Counted from the first letter of the stretch, positions 16,248-25,064 are shown. The stretch: 49,374 nucleotides of DNA from Jannaschia aquimarina (GCF_000877395.1 NZ_JYFE01000022.1:1-49374); one strand, 5' to 3'. The notes: generated from the sequence alone by a model not told the origin. Numbers and translations: made by a program.

Positions 16248-18208
16248 TGGCCTTCCTCTGCCGGGGCCTCTGCCCCCTCTTCGGATGGGGCGTCGCCCTC
16301 CGTCTCCCCCGCGCCATCTTCGCCCAGCTCGGCCGCGTCCGCAACGGCCGCTTCCTGCTGCGCCTCGATCAATTCCGCATCCGCGTCGATCTCGCTCCGC
16401 GAGCGGCGTCCGAGCAGCGTGAAGGCGATCCGGCGGTTCGCCTCACGCCCCTCTTCGGTATCGTTGTCGGCGATGGGTTGCGTCTCGCCATAGCCGACGG
16501 CGACCAGTTGGCCCGGCGCGACGCCCCGTTCGATCAAGGCCAGCCGGACCGCATCCGCCCGTGCCTGGCTCAGCTCCTGGTTCATGACCTCACGGCCCTG
16601 GCTGTCCGTGTGGCCCGCGACTTCGACGGCGACGCGCTCACACTCCCGCAGGATGGCGACCAGATCGCCCAGCAGGCCCGCGCTCGTCTCCTCGATCACC
16701 GCCTCGCCGGGCGCGAAGCTCAGCTTGCCACCGTCCTGCGCGGCGTTGAGCCGGGCCAGGCACTCCTCGGGTGTCGGGATCGAGAGCAGCGGATCCAGCT
16801 CTTCCATGTATTCGACGTCGATGCGGTAATTCGCCCCCTCGCCCAGCTTCTCTGACAGGAGACGGCTCAGATCGGCTTCGGCGTTGCGGTTGCCGGTCCG
16901 TCCGCGTAGGTCGACGACATCGGGCTGCACGACCACCGCGCCTGCCTCCAGCCGGGACAAGGCGTCCAGCCCCGCAAGCACGCGCGTCGGCCACCCCTGT
17001 GGCAAGTCCGGATCGGTGCGCGTGGCGACATAGGTGTCGCCGCTTCCGAACAGCGCGCGCCCGTAGGAGCCGACGGCCGCCACCTGCATCTCGTCCCGCA
17101 GGCGCCCACGCAGCTGCACCTGCCCTTCGGGCGAGCGGGTTGCCACGAATTCGGGCGTGTTCCCCCCGTCGCCGGTCCCGTCGATCACGACGGGGTCGGG
17201 ATTGATCGCCGTCAGCGAGAAGATGTCGGGCAGATCCGATTCCAGTTCGGCCGCCCGCCGCTCGAACAACAGCGGATCGGCGCCCTCGGCGGCAACGAAG
17301 GTCACATCGGCGTCCGAAAGCGTGACGCTGCCCCCACCCAGATCGGCGACCGCGCCGATGGCCAAAGCTGCGGCCTGCCCCCAGCTTGCCGACGGCACGC
17401 CCAGCGCGATGGTGCAATCGGCCTTGCCTTCGAACCCCGCCGCCGTTGCCGCCGCCAGGACCCGCCCCTTGGCCTCTGCTGAGTCGACGGCACAGGCGTC
17501 GAAGCGCCCGGTCTGCCCGTCATGGACGAACCGCAGGGTGAAGGGCGTGATGACCGGGCGCGGCGCGGCGATATCCAGCTTTAGGCTGACCTCGTCGGGC
17601 GCCGCGCGCGAGAGCTGCGTCTCCAGCCGTCGCCGTTCGGCGTCGCTGTCGGCGATCGCCGTGATGCGGACCTCCCCGGCGACGACGCTGATTTTCGCTT
17701 GGGGCAGATCCTCAAGCGCCTCCATCGCGAAGGCGACGGCGGGGTCCCAATCGGCGGGCACGGCGCGGTCGGCTGTATCGACCATGTCGGTCACTTCGTC
17801 GAAGCGCCGCAGCCCCCGCTCCAGCGCCTCGCGCCCGCCCTCGGTCGGGACGAGCCCGATCAGAGAGATCCCACCTTCGTTGCGCAAGATCTCCAGGCTG
17901 TAGCGCGGGGGGCCCAGCGGGGCGCGTGCGGCCACTTCCATCGCATCGATGACGCGCGCCGGGTCGACCACGCGCCCGGCGCGGGCCACGGCCCGCAGGC
18001 GCGCCGCCTCGCTGGGCGCGGTGCCGGTCAGGATCAGTTGCAGGCCGTCCGCCTGCACCTTCGCCCAATGCGCCCCCTCGGTGGCAAGCACCCGGCCCAC
18101 ATCCCGGATCGAGGTCCGTTCGATATAGCCGGCGGCGGACCAAGCCGTCCCCGTTGCAAGGGCGGCGGCGAGCGCGAAGCTCAGAAGCGTGGCACTATAG
18201 GATTTCAT
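16244..18208 (-). CDS. OmpA-family envelope protein with BON-like repeats
   Basis: A 654-residue exported protein. An N-terminal signal or anchor ('MKSYSATLLSFALAAALATGTAWSAA') precedes several alpha/beta repeats of the BON type, e.g. 'GLQLILTGTAPSEAARLRAVARAGRVVDPARVIDAMEV' and 'EVRITAIADSDAERRRLETQL'. The OmpA C-like domain (about 500-615) has the peptidoglycan-binding signature 'VEVAGHTDSQGREVMNQELSQARADAV' and 'GYGETQPIADNDTEEGREANRRI', including the conserved Asp and Arg that hold diaminopimelate. An acidic Glu/Ala tail follows. It probably tethers the envelope to the cell wall. It is translationally coupled to the coiled-coil gene downstream. No beta-barrel segment was seen. Confidence 0.87.
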   Translation of the reverse strand: MKSYSATLLSFALAAALATGTAWSAAGYIERTSIRDVGRVLATEGAHWAKVQADGLQLILTGTAPSEAARLRAVARAGRVVDPARVIDAMEVAARAPLGPPRYSLEILRNEGGISLIGLVPTEGGREALERGLRRFDEVTDMVDTADRAVPADWDPAVAFAMEALEDLPQAKISVVAGEVRITAIADSDAERRRLETQLSRAAPDEVSLKLDIAAPRPVITPFTLRFVHDGQTGRFDACAVDSAEAKGRVLAAATAAGFEGKADCTIALGVPSASWGQAAALAIGAVADLGGGSVTLSDADVTFVAAEGADPLLFERRAAELESDLPDIFSLTAINPDPVVIDGTGDGGNTPEFVATRSPEGQVQLRGRLRDEMQVAAVGSYGRALFGSGDTYVATRTDPDLPQGWPTRVLAGLDALSRLEAGAVVVQPDVVDLRGRTGNRNAEADLSRLLSEKLGEGANYRIDVEYMEELDPLLSIPTPEECLARLNAAQDGGKLSFAPGEAVIEETSAGLLGDLVAILRECERVAVEVAGHTDSQGREVMNQELSQARADAVRLALIERGVAPGQLVAVGYGETQPIADNDTEEGREANRRIAFTLLGRRSRSEIDADAELIEAQQEAAVADAAELGEDGAGETEGDAPSEEGAEAPAEEGQ

Positions 18209-18246
18209 CGCCCGGCTTCGTTAGCCGCTTGCCCGGGGCCACGCAA

Positions 18247-19188
18247 TCAGACGAAGGCGGCGGCGGCGAAAAACGGCAGGGGGATCAGCCCGGCATCGCG
18301 GTTCGACCGAAAGAGCTCGAGGCAGGTGGCGGGATCGCGGTGATCCAGCCGCCGGAACTGCCAGGCCAGATGCGCCACGAACCCTGCGACGCCCACCAGT
18401 GCGACCCAGCGCCCGGCCCCCCCCGTGGCCAGCCCGACCGACAGCGCCATCAGGCAGGCGGCCCCCGCCGCGAACCCCGCAAGCCAGGGCCCGGGCCTGT
18501 CCCCGAACCGTCGCGCCGTCGACCGCACGCCGATCAGCGCGTCGTCCTCGATATCCTGATAGGCGTAGATCGTATCGTAGAAGAGCGTCCAGGCGATCCC
18601 TCCGGCATAGAGCGGCAGCGCCGCCATCGGCAGGTTCCCCGCATGGGCCGCCCAGGCCAGCAGCGCGCCCCAGTTGAAGGCCACGCCCAGAAACACCTGC
18701 GGCCACCACGTGAACCGTTTCGCAAAGGGATAGACCGCCACCGGCAGCAGCGACAGCACCCCGAGCCAGATCGCCGCCGCCGGAAAGGTCAGCAGGATCC
18801 CGAAGGCCACCAGCGCCTGCGCCACCAGCCAGACCAGCGCTCCGCGCACCGTCACCTGCCCCGACGGGATCGGGCGGGAGCGGGTCCGCGCCACCGCACC
18901 ATCGAAGTCGCGGTCGGTGATATCGTTCCAGGTACAGCCCGCGCCGCGCATCAGAAAGGCGCCGATCCCGCAGCCCGCGATCAGCCATAGATCGAAGGGG
19001 CGCCACCCGCTCTGCGCCGCCGCCAGCGTGACGGCCCAGAGACAGGGGATCAGCAGCAGCCAGGTCCCGGCAGGACGGTCTGCGCGCGACAGGCGCAGCC
19101 ATGGCCGCATCGCGGGCGGGGCCAACCGGTCGACCCAGTTGCCCGCAACGGCATCTGCCACCTCGCCAGTCTCGCGCAGGTCTGTCAT
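18247..19188 (-). CDS. ubiA: 4-hydroxybenzoate polyprenyltransferase UbiA
   Basis: The 313-residue membrane enzyme attaches the polyprenyl chain to 4-hydroxybenzoate in ubiquinone synthesis. Both Mg-prenyl-diphosphate motifs are present: 'NDITDRDFD' at about 88-96 and 'DTIYAYQDIEDD' in the second half, within about eight or nine helices. The N-terminal 'NWVDRLAPPAMRPWLRLSRADRPAGTWLLLIPC' is typical of alphaproteobacterial UbiA. The start is the ATG complementary to 19186-19188; only nine bases separate it from the divergent rsmE start, so each promoter must lie in the other gene. Confidence 0.94.
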   Translation of the reverse strand: MTDLRETGEVADAVAGNWVDRLAPPAMRPWLRLSRADRPAGTWLLLIPCLWAVTLAAAQSGWRPFDLWLIAGCGIGAFLMRGAGCTWNDITDRDFDGAVARTRSRPIPSGQVTVRGALVWLVAQALVAFGILLTFPAAAIWLGVLSLLPVAVYPFAKRFTWWPQVFLGVAFNWGALLAWAAHAGNLPMAALPLYAGGIAWTLFYDTIYAYQDIEDDALIGVRSTARRFGDRPGPWLAGFAAGAACLMALSVGLATGGAGRWVALVGVAGFVAHLAWQFRRLDHRDPATCLELFRSNRDAGLIPLPFFAAAAFV

Positions 19189-19197
19189 CAGGTCCCC

Positions 19198-19929
19198 ATG
19201 GTGGTTCGGCTTTTCGTTAATCCCCCGCTTCACGAGGGGCAATCGGTCGCTCTGACGCGGGAGCAGGCACATTACCTCGGCAACGTCATGCGGATGAGCC
19301 CGGGCGAGAAGCTCGAGATCTTCGACGGCCAGTCCGGCGGATGGACGGCGCGGATCGACGAATTGGGAAAGCGCGGCGGTACCTTGCACACCTATGCGCT
19401 CGCCCGGCCCCAGCGCGATCCGCCGGATCTTTGGCTGGTTTTCGCGCCGATCAAGAAGGCCAGGACGGACTTCATCGTCGAGAAGGCGACCGAGCTGGGC
19501 GCCGCTCGTATCCTGCCGGTCGCCACGCGCTTCACCAATTCCGACCGGATCCGGCAGGACCGCCTTCAGGCCCATGCGGTCGAGGCGGCGGAGCAATGCG
19601 GCGGCACGTTCGTCCCCTCGGTCGAAGCGTTGCAGCCGCTTGATCGCTTGCTGTCGAGTTGGCCGCAGGACCGCGCCCTGATCTTCGCCGACGAAGGGCT
19701 GTCCGGCGATCCGGACTGGGCCGCCGACGGAACCGCCTCGACCTTGCCCCCTGCCCCCGCCGCGATCCTGATTGGACCGGAGGGAGGCTTCTCCGACGAC
19801 GAACGCGCGCGGATCCGCACCCTGCCTCAGGCCGCTCCGATCGCCCTCGGGCCCCGTATCCTGCGGGCCGACACGGCGGCGGTGGCGGCCCTGACGCTTT
19901 GGCAGGCGAAACGGGGGGATTGGACGTGA
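19198..19929 (+). CDS. rsmE: 16S rRNA m3U1498 methyltransferase RsmE
   Basis: A 243-residue SPOUT-class enzyme that methylates U1498 of 16S rRNA. The N-terminal PUA-like domain ('VNPPLHEGQSVALTREQAHYLGNVMRMSPGEKLEIFDG') and the trefoil-knot SAM site ('ILIGPEGGFSDDERARI' and 'LGPRILRADTAAVAALTLWQ') are clear. The ATG at 19198 lies nine bases from the divergent ubiA start; AGGT at 19190-19193 may serve as the ribosome site. Its stop overlaps the GTG of the GNAT gene, starting a four-gene unit that ends with gshA. Confidence 0.95.
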   Translation: MVVRLFVNPPLHEGQSVALTREQAHYLGNVMRMSPGEKLEIFDGQSGGWTARIDELGKRGGTLHTYALARPQRDPPDLWLVFAPIKKARTDFIVEKATELGAARILPVATRFTNSDRIRQDRLQAHAVEAAEQCGGTFVPSVEALQPLDRLLSSWPQDRALIFADEGLSGDPDWAADGTASTLPPAPAAILIGPEGGFSDDERARIRTLPQAAPIALGPRILRADTAAVAALTLWQAKRGDWT

Positions 19930-20753
19930 TCCAGCTCGAACCCCGGCACCGCGATGAGATAGAGACGTTCCTGCGTGGCCGGATCACAGAGGCGATGTTC
20001 CCGCTCGCAAACCTCTCGCGCTACGGCATGGAGGGCGGGCATCCGCGCGCGATGACATTTTGGGCTGGCGATCCAGCCGCTCCCGATGCGCTCCTCGGTC
20101 TGAGCGACGAGTGCATGGCGATGCCCGTCTGGCCGGACGGCACAGATCCTCGCCCCTTCGCGCAACACCTGACGGGCCGCGATCTGATGGGCGCGACAGG
20201 CGCGACGCACGCGGTGCGCCCGGTGATCGAGGCCTGCGGCCTGATCGGCGCCCCCGCCCATCTCGATGCGGACGAGCCGCAATTCCTGCTGTCGCTGGAT
20301 CGCCTCGACGTCCCCGACGGGCCCGGCCGTCTCGTCCCGCTCGATGCCGACCGGCAGGCCGCCGAACGCTGGCGCCTCGCCTATCTCAGAGAGCTTCACC
20401 TCGGCGAAGGCACCCCCGAAGACGCAGCCAAGGATATCGACCGTTGGATCGAGGCCGACAGCCACCGCCTGCTGATCGACGATGGTCGCCCCCTTGCGCT
20501 TACCGGCTTCAACGCAGCCTTGCCCGATATCGTGCAGGTCGGCGGCGTCTATGTCCCGTCAGAGATGCGCGGGCGTCGCCTGGGCGGTCGCGCCGTCGCG
20601 CTTCATCTGGCGGAGGCGCGAGAGCAGGGCGTGCGTCAGGCCACCCTGTTCGCCGCGTCGGAGACGGCCGTCCGCTGCTACGCCCGTCTGGGCTTCGAGC
20701 GGATCGGCACGTACACCCTGCTCCTCTTCGACGGAAAGCAGGTGGCGCGATGA
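19926..20753 (+). CDS. GNAT family N-acetyltransferase
   Basis: The 275-residue protein starts with GTG at 19926, overlapping the rsmE stop in GTGA. The C-terminal half is a GNAT fold: 'LALTGFNAALPDIVQVGGVYVPSEMRGRRLGGRAVALHLAEAREQGVRQATLFAASETAVRCYARLGFERIG', with the acetyl-CoA-binding 'RGRRLGG' loop. The N-terminal ~140 residues look like a second, degenerate GNAT-like domain, as in tandem GNAT proteins. The acceptor substrate is unknown. Translational coupling on both sides (GTGA, ATGA) shows it belongs to the rsmE-gshA unit. Confidence 0.88.
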   Translation: MIQLEPRHRDEIETFLRGRITEAMFPLANLSRYGMEGGHPRAMTFWAGDPAAPDALLGLSDECMAMPVWPDGTDPRPFAQHLTGRDLMGATGATHAVRPVIEACGLIGAPAHLDADEPQFLLSLDRLDVPDGPGRLVPLDADRQAAERWRLAYLRELHLGEGTPEDAAKDIDRWIEADSHRLLIDDGRPLALTGFNAALPDIVQVGGVYVPSEMRGRRLGGRAVALHLAEAREQGVRQATLFAASETAVRCYARLGFERIGTYTLLLFDGKQVAR

Positions 20754-21253
20754 TCCGCCCCGAACTCCAGGCCCTGTTCTGGCGCTGGCGCGAGGTGATC
20801 GGCGGCGCGGGGCTGGTGGTACTCGGCTTGGCGCTATGGGTCGGCTCCGCCGGGCTGCCGGCGCTCTTCGGCCTCGCCGCACTGGCGGTCGGTGTCGTCC
20901 TTCTGATCCCCGGCCTTCGCCGCGCGCGATTCCGGGGCACGGCCGACGGCCCCGGAGTCGTCGACGTGACCGAGGGACACATCTCCTATTTCGGCCCCAC
21001 GAACGGGGGCGCCGTTGCGCTGGACCTGCTGGAGGAAGTGTCCTTCGACGGCGCGGCCCGCGCCTGGAGGCTCGAAGACAGCCGAGGGGAGGTCCTCGTG
21101 ATCCCCGAAGGCGCCAGCGGCTCGGAGGCATTGCTGGAAGCGCTGGCCCCCCTGCCCGGCTTCGATGCCGGTCACATGGTTCGTGCTGTGCGTGAACGCG
21201 CACCGACCTCGCGCGTGGTCTGGACCCGCCGGGCCCGCCCGGCCTTGACCTGA
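20750..21253 (+). CDS. Membrane protein of unknown function in the rsmE-gshA unit
   Basis: A 167-residue protein beginning at the ATG that overlaps the GNAT stop. Two helices near the N-terminus ('GGAGLVVLGLALWVG' and 'ALFGLAALAVGVVLLIPGLRRARF') precede a soluble domain with 'GVVDVTEGHISYFGPTNGGAVALDLLEEVSF' and 'RAWRLEDSRGEVLVIPEGASGSEALLEALAPLPG', a beta-rich module reminiscent of bacterial PH-like domains. No named family is recognised. Position between rsmE and gshA is seen in related Rhodobacteraceae from memory, but no role follows from that. Confidence 0.8.
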   Translation: MIRPELQALFWRWREVIGGAGLVVLGLALWVGSAGLPALFGLAALAVGVVLLIPGLRRARFRGTADGPGVVDVTEGHISYFGPTNGGAVALDLLEEVSFDGAARAWRLEDSRGEVLVIPEGASGSEALLEALAPLPGFDAGHMVRAVRERAPTSRVVWTRRARPALT

Positions 21254-21302
21254 CCGCGCAAGGGCGCCAACCGTCCGGGACGAAAACGAGGAGCCCTCGC
21301 CC

Positions 21303-22691
21303 ATGTCCATCCCTCAATCCGGCGGCGGGCCGATCGAACATCCCTCCCAGTTGGCAGGCTACATGGAGGCGGGCTGCAAGCCCCGCGACCAATGGCGCAT
21401 CGGCACCGAACACGAGAAGTTCGGCTTCTGCGAAGACACGTTGCGCCCCCTCCCCTATGACGGCCCGCGCTCGATCCGTGCGGTGCTCGAAGGGCTGCGC
21501 GACCGCTTCGGCTGGGCTCCGGTCGAGGAGGACGGCCGCATCATCGGGCTGGAGAAGGACGGCGCCAACGTCTCATTGGAACCCGGCGGCGCGCTGGAGC
21601 TTTCGGGCGCCACGGTCGAGACCATCCACCAGACCTGCGACGAGGTGAACGAGCATCTGCGCGAGGTCCGCAGCGTCGCCGACGAGATCGGCGCCCGCTT
21701 CATCGGCCTGGGCGCCGCGCCGATCTGGACGCACGACGAAATGCCCCTGATGCCCAAGGGCCGCTACAAGCTGATGGACGCCTATATGGGCAAGGTCGGC
21801 ACGATGGGCCGCGACATGATGCGCCGCACCTGCACCGTTCAGGTGAATCTCGATTTCGGCTCCGAGGCGGACATGGTCAAGAAGCTGCGCGTGGCGCTGG
21901 CGTTGCAGCCCGTCGCCGCCGCACTGTTTGCGAATTCTCCGTTCTGGGAAGGTCGGCCCAACGGCCATGTCTCCTGGCGGTCCCGCATCTGGCGCGACCT
22001 CGATGCGGACCGGACGGGCATCCCCCGCTTCGTCTTCGAGGACGGCATGGGGTTCGAGCGTTGGGCCGACTACGCGCTCGATACGCCGATGTACTTCGTC
22101 TATCGCGACGGAGAGTATGTCGACGCCCTGGGGCAGTCGTTCCGGGACTTCATGCGCGGAGAGCTGCCCGCCCTGCCCGGAGAGAAGCCACAGCTCAGCG
22201 ACTGGGCCGACCACCTGACGACGCTCTTTCCCGAGGCGCGGATCAAGAAGTTCATGGAGATGCGCGGCGCCGATGGCGGCCCGTGGCGCCGCCTCTGCGC
22301 ACTGCCCGCGCTCTGGGTCGGGCTGCTCTACGACGATGCCACGCTGGAAGCCGCCTGGCGGCTGGCGCAGGACTGGCGCCTCACCGCCCCCGACGATCAG
22401 GAGCGCCGCGACGCCTGGCGCGTCGCCGCCAGCGAGTCCGGCCTGCGCGCCGAGGTCGAGGGACGCGTCATGCACGACCTCGCCCGCGACGTCGTCGCCA
22501 TCGCCAGGGACGGGCTTCGCGCGCGCGGCAAGGCGGGGGCTGGCGGCTTGGTGCCCGACGAGACCCACTTCCTCAACGCCCTGCACGAGACCATCGAAAG
22601 CGGCCTGACCCCCGCCGACGAGCTGCTGGCGCTCTATGAAGGCGAGTGGGCGGGCGACCTGACGCGTATCTATGCCGAACGGGCGTATTGA
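21303..22691 (+). CDS. gshA: Glutamate-cysteine ligase, plant/alphaproteobacterial type
   Basis: The 462-residue enzyme joins glutamate and cysteine with ATP in the first step of glutathione synthesis. It is the GCS2-related form typical of Alphaproteobacteria and plants: 'WRIGTEHEKFGF' (ATP and Mg site), 'GANVSLEPGGALELSGA', 'RYKLMDAYMGKVGTMGRDMMRRTCTVQVNLDFGSEADMVKKLRVALALQPVAAALFANSPFWEG' and 'MRGADGGPWRRLCALPALWVGLLYD'. The ATG at 21303 follows GAGGAG. It ends the rsmE-GNAT-membrane protein-gshA series. Length and motifs are normal. Confidence 0.96.
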   Translation: MSIPQSGGGPIEHPSQLAGYMEAGCKPRDQWRIGTEHEKFGFCEDTLRPLPYDGPRSIRAVLEGLRDRFGWAPVEEDGRIIGLEKDGANVSLEPGGALELSGATVETIHQTCDEVNEHLREVRSVADEIGARFIGLGAAPIWTHDEMPLMPKGRYKLMDAYMGKVGTMGRDMMRRTCTVQVNLDFGSEADMVKKLRVALALQPVAAALFANSPFWEGRPNGHVSWRSRIWRDLDADRTGIPRFVFEDGMGFERWADYALDTPMYFVYRDGEYVDALGQSFRDFMRGELPALPGEKPQLSDWADHLTTLFPEARIKKFMEMRGADGGPWRRLCALPALWVGLLYDDATLEAAWRLAQDWRLTAPDDQERRDAWRVAASESGLRAEVEGRVMHDLARDVVAIARDGLRARGKAGAGGLVPDETHFLNALHETIESGLTPADELLALYEGEWAGDLTRIYAERAY

Positions 22692-22775
22692 AAGGCCCAC
22701 AGGACAGAGCGAAGAGGAGCCCACCGGCGGGCCGGGATGCGGCCGTTCCGCACGGGACAGCTTCGGTGGTGCGTG

Positions 22776-23036
22776 TCACTCCACCGCCAGATCCATCACG
22801 AAGGCCGTCACCTTCGCCGCCGGCATCTCGCAGGGGCGCAGGCGGGGGCCGCCGTCCAGTCGGTAGAGATTGAGGCTGATGTAATCGCCCCCGTCCAGGC
22901 GCCGGGCGACCAGCTTTTCGGAGGCGCCTCCGACGAACAGGCTGCGCGTCGCGATCCAGTCGTGACCCAGCGCGCGGGCGCGGAAGGTGCCCAGAGGCAA
23001 CGCATCCAACCGGTCCGCGACGTCCTGCGCGCTCAG
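22776..23036 (-). CDS. Small conserved-looking protein with probable CTG start
   Basis: The frame gives an 86-residue soluble protein with a well-folded look: 'ALPLGTFRARALGHDWIATRSLFVGGASEKLVARRLDGGDYISLNLYRL' and 'LRPCEMPAAKVTAFVMDLAVE'. No family with a known function is recognised. There is no ATG or GTG available; the best start is the CTG complementary to 23034-23036, which overlaps the plsY stop as CTGA and has AGGA seven bases upstream. A TTG at 23009 is the alternative, giving a 77-residue protein with poorer spacing. Translational coupling to plsY is likely. Coding status is supported by composition and by the absence of another gene here. Confidence 0.68.
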   Translation of the reverse strand: MSAQDVADRLDALPLGTFRARALGHDWIATRSLFVGGASEKLVARRLDGGDYISLNLYRLDGGPRLRPCEMPAAKVTAFVMDLAVE

Positions 23037-23635
23037 CTTCCGATCCTCGGCTCCTGCCCCTTGAGAAGCCGGGCGATGTTCTCCCGGTGGCGCCACAGGA
23101 CGATGGCCGCCAGCACCGCCGAAAGGACCACTGCGTCGGGCCGCAACCAGAATGCCGCCAGCGGTGTGGCCACCGCCGCCACCAGCGCCGACAGCGAAGA
23201 GATCCGCATGACCGCCGCCGTTGCCAGCCAGATCAGGCAGGCCAGCGCGCCCAGCGGCAGCGACACCGCCAGCAGCACGCCCAGGAACGTCGCCACCCCC
23301 TTGCCGCCCTTCACCCGGCCCAGCCAGGGGTAGCAATGGCCGATGAAGGCGAAGAGGCCCGCAAGCTGCGCCGCGTCCTCTCCGATCAGAGCGCGCGCCG
23401 CCAGCACGGCCACGGCGCCCTTGCCCGCGTCGCCCAGCAGGGTCACCAGAGCCGCTGCCTTGCTGCCGGTCCGCAGGACGTTGGTGGCCCCCGTATTGCC
23501 GGAACCGACCTCGCGCAGGTTGCCCAGCCCGAAGAGCCTGGCCGAGATCAGGCCGAAGCTGATCGAGCCCAGCAGATAGGCGATCAGCGCGGTCAGGATC
23601 AGCGGCGTGATCGGCCAAGAGACGAGTTCGGGCAT
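23033..23635 (-). CDS. plsY: Glycerol-3-phosphate acyltransferase PlsY
   Basis: A 200-residue inner-membrane protein with five or more helices that transfers the acyl group from acyl-phosphate to glycerol-3-phosphate, the first acylation of phospholipid synthesis. The three conserved loops are present: 'GSGNTGATNVLRTGSK', 'GHCYPWLGRVKGGKGVATFLG' and 'RHRENIARLLKGQEPRIG'. It starts 125 bases downstream of the pyrC-like gene on the same strand and its stop overlaps the following short gene. The PlsX partner is not in the window. Confidence 0.96.
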   Translation of the reverse strand: MPELVSWPITPLILTALIAYLLGSISFGLISARLFGLGNLREVGSGNTGATNVLRTGSKAAALVTLLGDAGKGAVAVLAARALIGEDAAQLAGLFAFIGHCYPWLGRVKGGKGVATFLGVLLAVSLPLGALACLIWLATAAVMRISSLSALVAAVATPLAAFWLRPDAVVLSAVLAAIVLWRHRENIARLLKGQEPRIGS

Positions 23636-23759
23636 GGCGCACTCCTGCGGCGGTTCCCCGGTTCCTGTCCGGCGCGGCTTGCGCGATCAAGTCTTCCCGG
23701 CGGCCGTCCCGCACACGCGCCGCGAACCGTTGCAGCCGGAAGACGCCGCAGCGTGCCGA

Positions 23760-25013
23760 TCATTCGCCGAAGACGCGCCGCCCGCCGACCCAAGTGCCAA
23801 GCACCCGCCCCTCCATCCGCGCGCCGTCGAAGGGAGTATTCTTGGCCTTCGAGGCCAGCGTCCAGCGGTCCAGCACGAACGGCGCGTCGGGATCGAACAG
23901 CACGAGGTCCGCGGGCGCGCCCTCCTCCAGCGTGCCGCCCTCCAAACCCAGCCGCTGCGCCGGGTTCGTCGACATCGCCCGCCAGATCTGCGGCAGGCTC
24001 AGATGGCCGCCGTGATAGAGCCGCATCGCCGCGGGCAGCAGCGTCTCCAACCCCACGGCGCCTGGCGCGGCGGCCTCGAAGGGCAGGCGCTTCGACTCCT
24101 CGTCCTGCGGCGTGTGGAAACTGGCGATGACGTCGATCGTCCCGTCCGCCACCGCCTCGATGGCGGCCAGCCGGTCGTCCTCGTCCCGCAGCGGCGGCGT
24201 CAGCTTGAAGAAGGTCCGGTAATCGGCCACGTCCAGCGCGTTCAGCGTCAGATGGTGGATCGACGTGCCCGCCGTGACGTCCAGCCCCGCCGCCTTGGCC
24301 GCGCGCAGCGCGGGCAGCCCCGCGGCGCAGGTGATCTGGTCGGCATGGTATCGCACGCCCGTCATCTCGACGAGGGCGAGGTCACGCTCCAGCCCCATGC
24401 GCTCTGCCATCGGAGAGACGCCGGACAACCCGCGCAGCGTCGCGAACTTGCCCGAGGTCACGCAGGTCCCGGCCGTCAGGCTCGGTTCCTGCGGATGGGC
24501 CACGACGAGCGCGCCCAGCGACCGGGCATAGGTCAGGCAACGCGACAGGATCCGCGCGTCGCGCACCACGCGCACCCCGTCGGTGAAGGCCAAGGCGCCC
24601 GCATCCAGCAGGAACCCGATCTCGGTCATCTCGCCGCCGGATCGCGCCTTGGTCAGCGCCGCCATGTGATGCACCCGGACGGGCGCCTCTTCGGCATGGG
24701 ATCGGGCCTGCGCCAGGATCTCGGGGCTGTCGATGGGCGGCTGCGTGTCGGGGCGGCAGACCATCGTCGTCACCCCGCCCCGCGCCGCCGCCTGCCCGGC
24801 GCTGCGAAAGCTCTCCTTGTGGCGCTCGCCCGGCTCGCCGACCTTGACGCCCCAGTCTACCAGACCGGGCGCAAGGCACTTGCCGCCGCATTCCACCACC
24901 TGCGCCGCCGGGCCCGGCGCGGTTATGCGCCCGTCCTCGATGCGCAGGTCGCCGCGCCGCTCCTCGCCTGAGACGGGGTCGATCAGGCGGGCATCGGTAA
25001 AGAGCGTGGACAT
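23760..25013 (-). CDS. Dihydroorotase homologue, predicted inactive
   Basis: The 417-residue protein has the amidohydrolase TIM-barrel layout of dihydroorotase, but metal ligands are missing. Where active enzymes read D-x-H-x-H, residues 53-57 read D-W-G-V-K. The catalytic 'ATDHAPH' is 'ASFHTPQ' at 297-303, so Asp becomes Phe and the last His becomes Gln. This matches the non-catalytic PyrC' type known from Pseudomonas, which is needed to assemble active aspartate transcarbamoylase. The pyrB gene lies upstream in the same series, in keeping with that role. The start is the ATG complementary to 25011-25013. A true pyrC should exist elsewhere. The family call is firm; inactivity is inferred from residues. 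Confidence 0.9.
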   Translation of the reverse strand: MSTLFTDARLIDPVSGEERRGDLRIEDGRITAPGPAAQVVECGGKCLAPGLVDWGVKVGEPGERHKESFRSAGQAAARGGVTTMVCRPDTQPPIDSPEILAQARSHAEEAPVRVHHMAALTKARSGGEMTEIGFLLDAGALAFTDGVRVVRDARILSRCLTYARSLGALVVAHPQEPSLTAGTCVTSGKFATLRGLSGVSPMAERMGLERDLALVEMTGVRYHADQITCAAGLPALRAAKAAGLDVTAGTSIHHLTLNALDVADYRTFFKLTPPLRDEDDRLAAIEAVADGTIDVIASFHTPQDEESKRLPFEAAAPGAVGLETLLPAAMRLYHGGHLSLPQIWRAMSTNPAQRLGLEGGTLEEGAPADLVLFDPDAPFVLDRWTLASKAKNTPFDGARMEGRVLGTWVGGRRVFGE

Positions 25014-25064
25014 GGGGCGCGGATTATCCCGCCGGACCGACGGGCGCAATCGCGCCCCCGCGCG

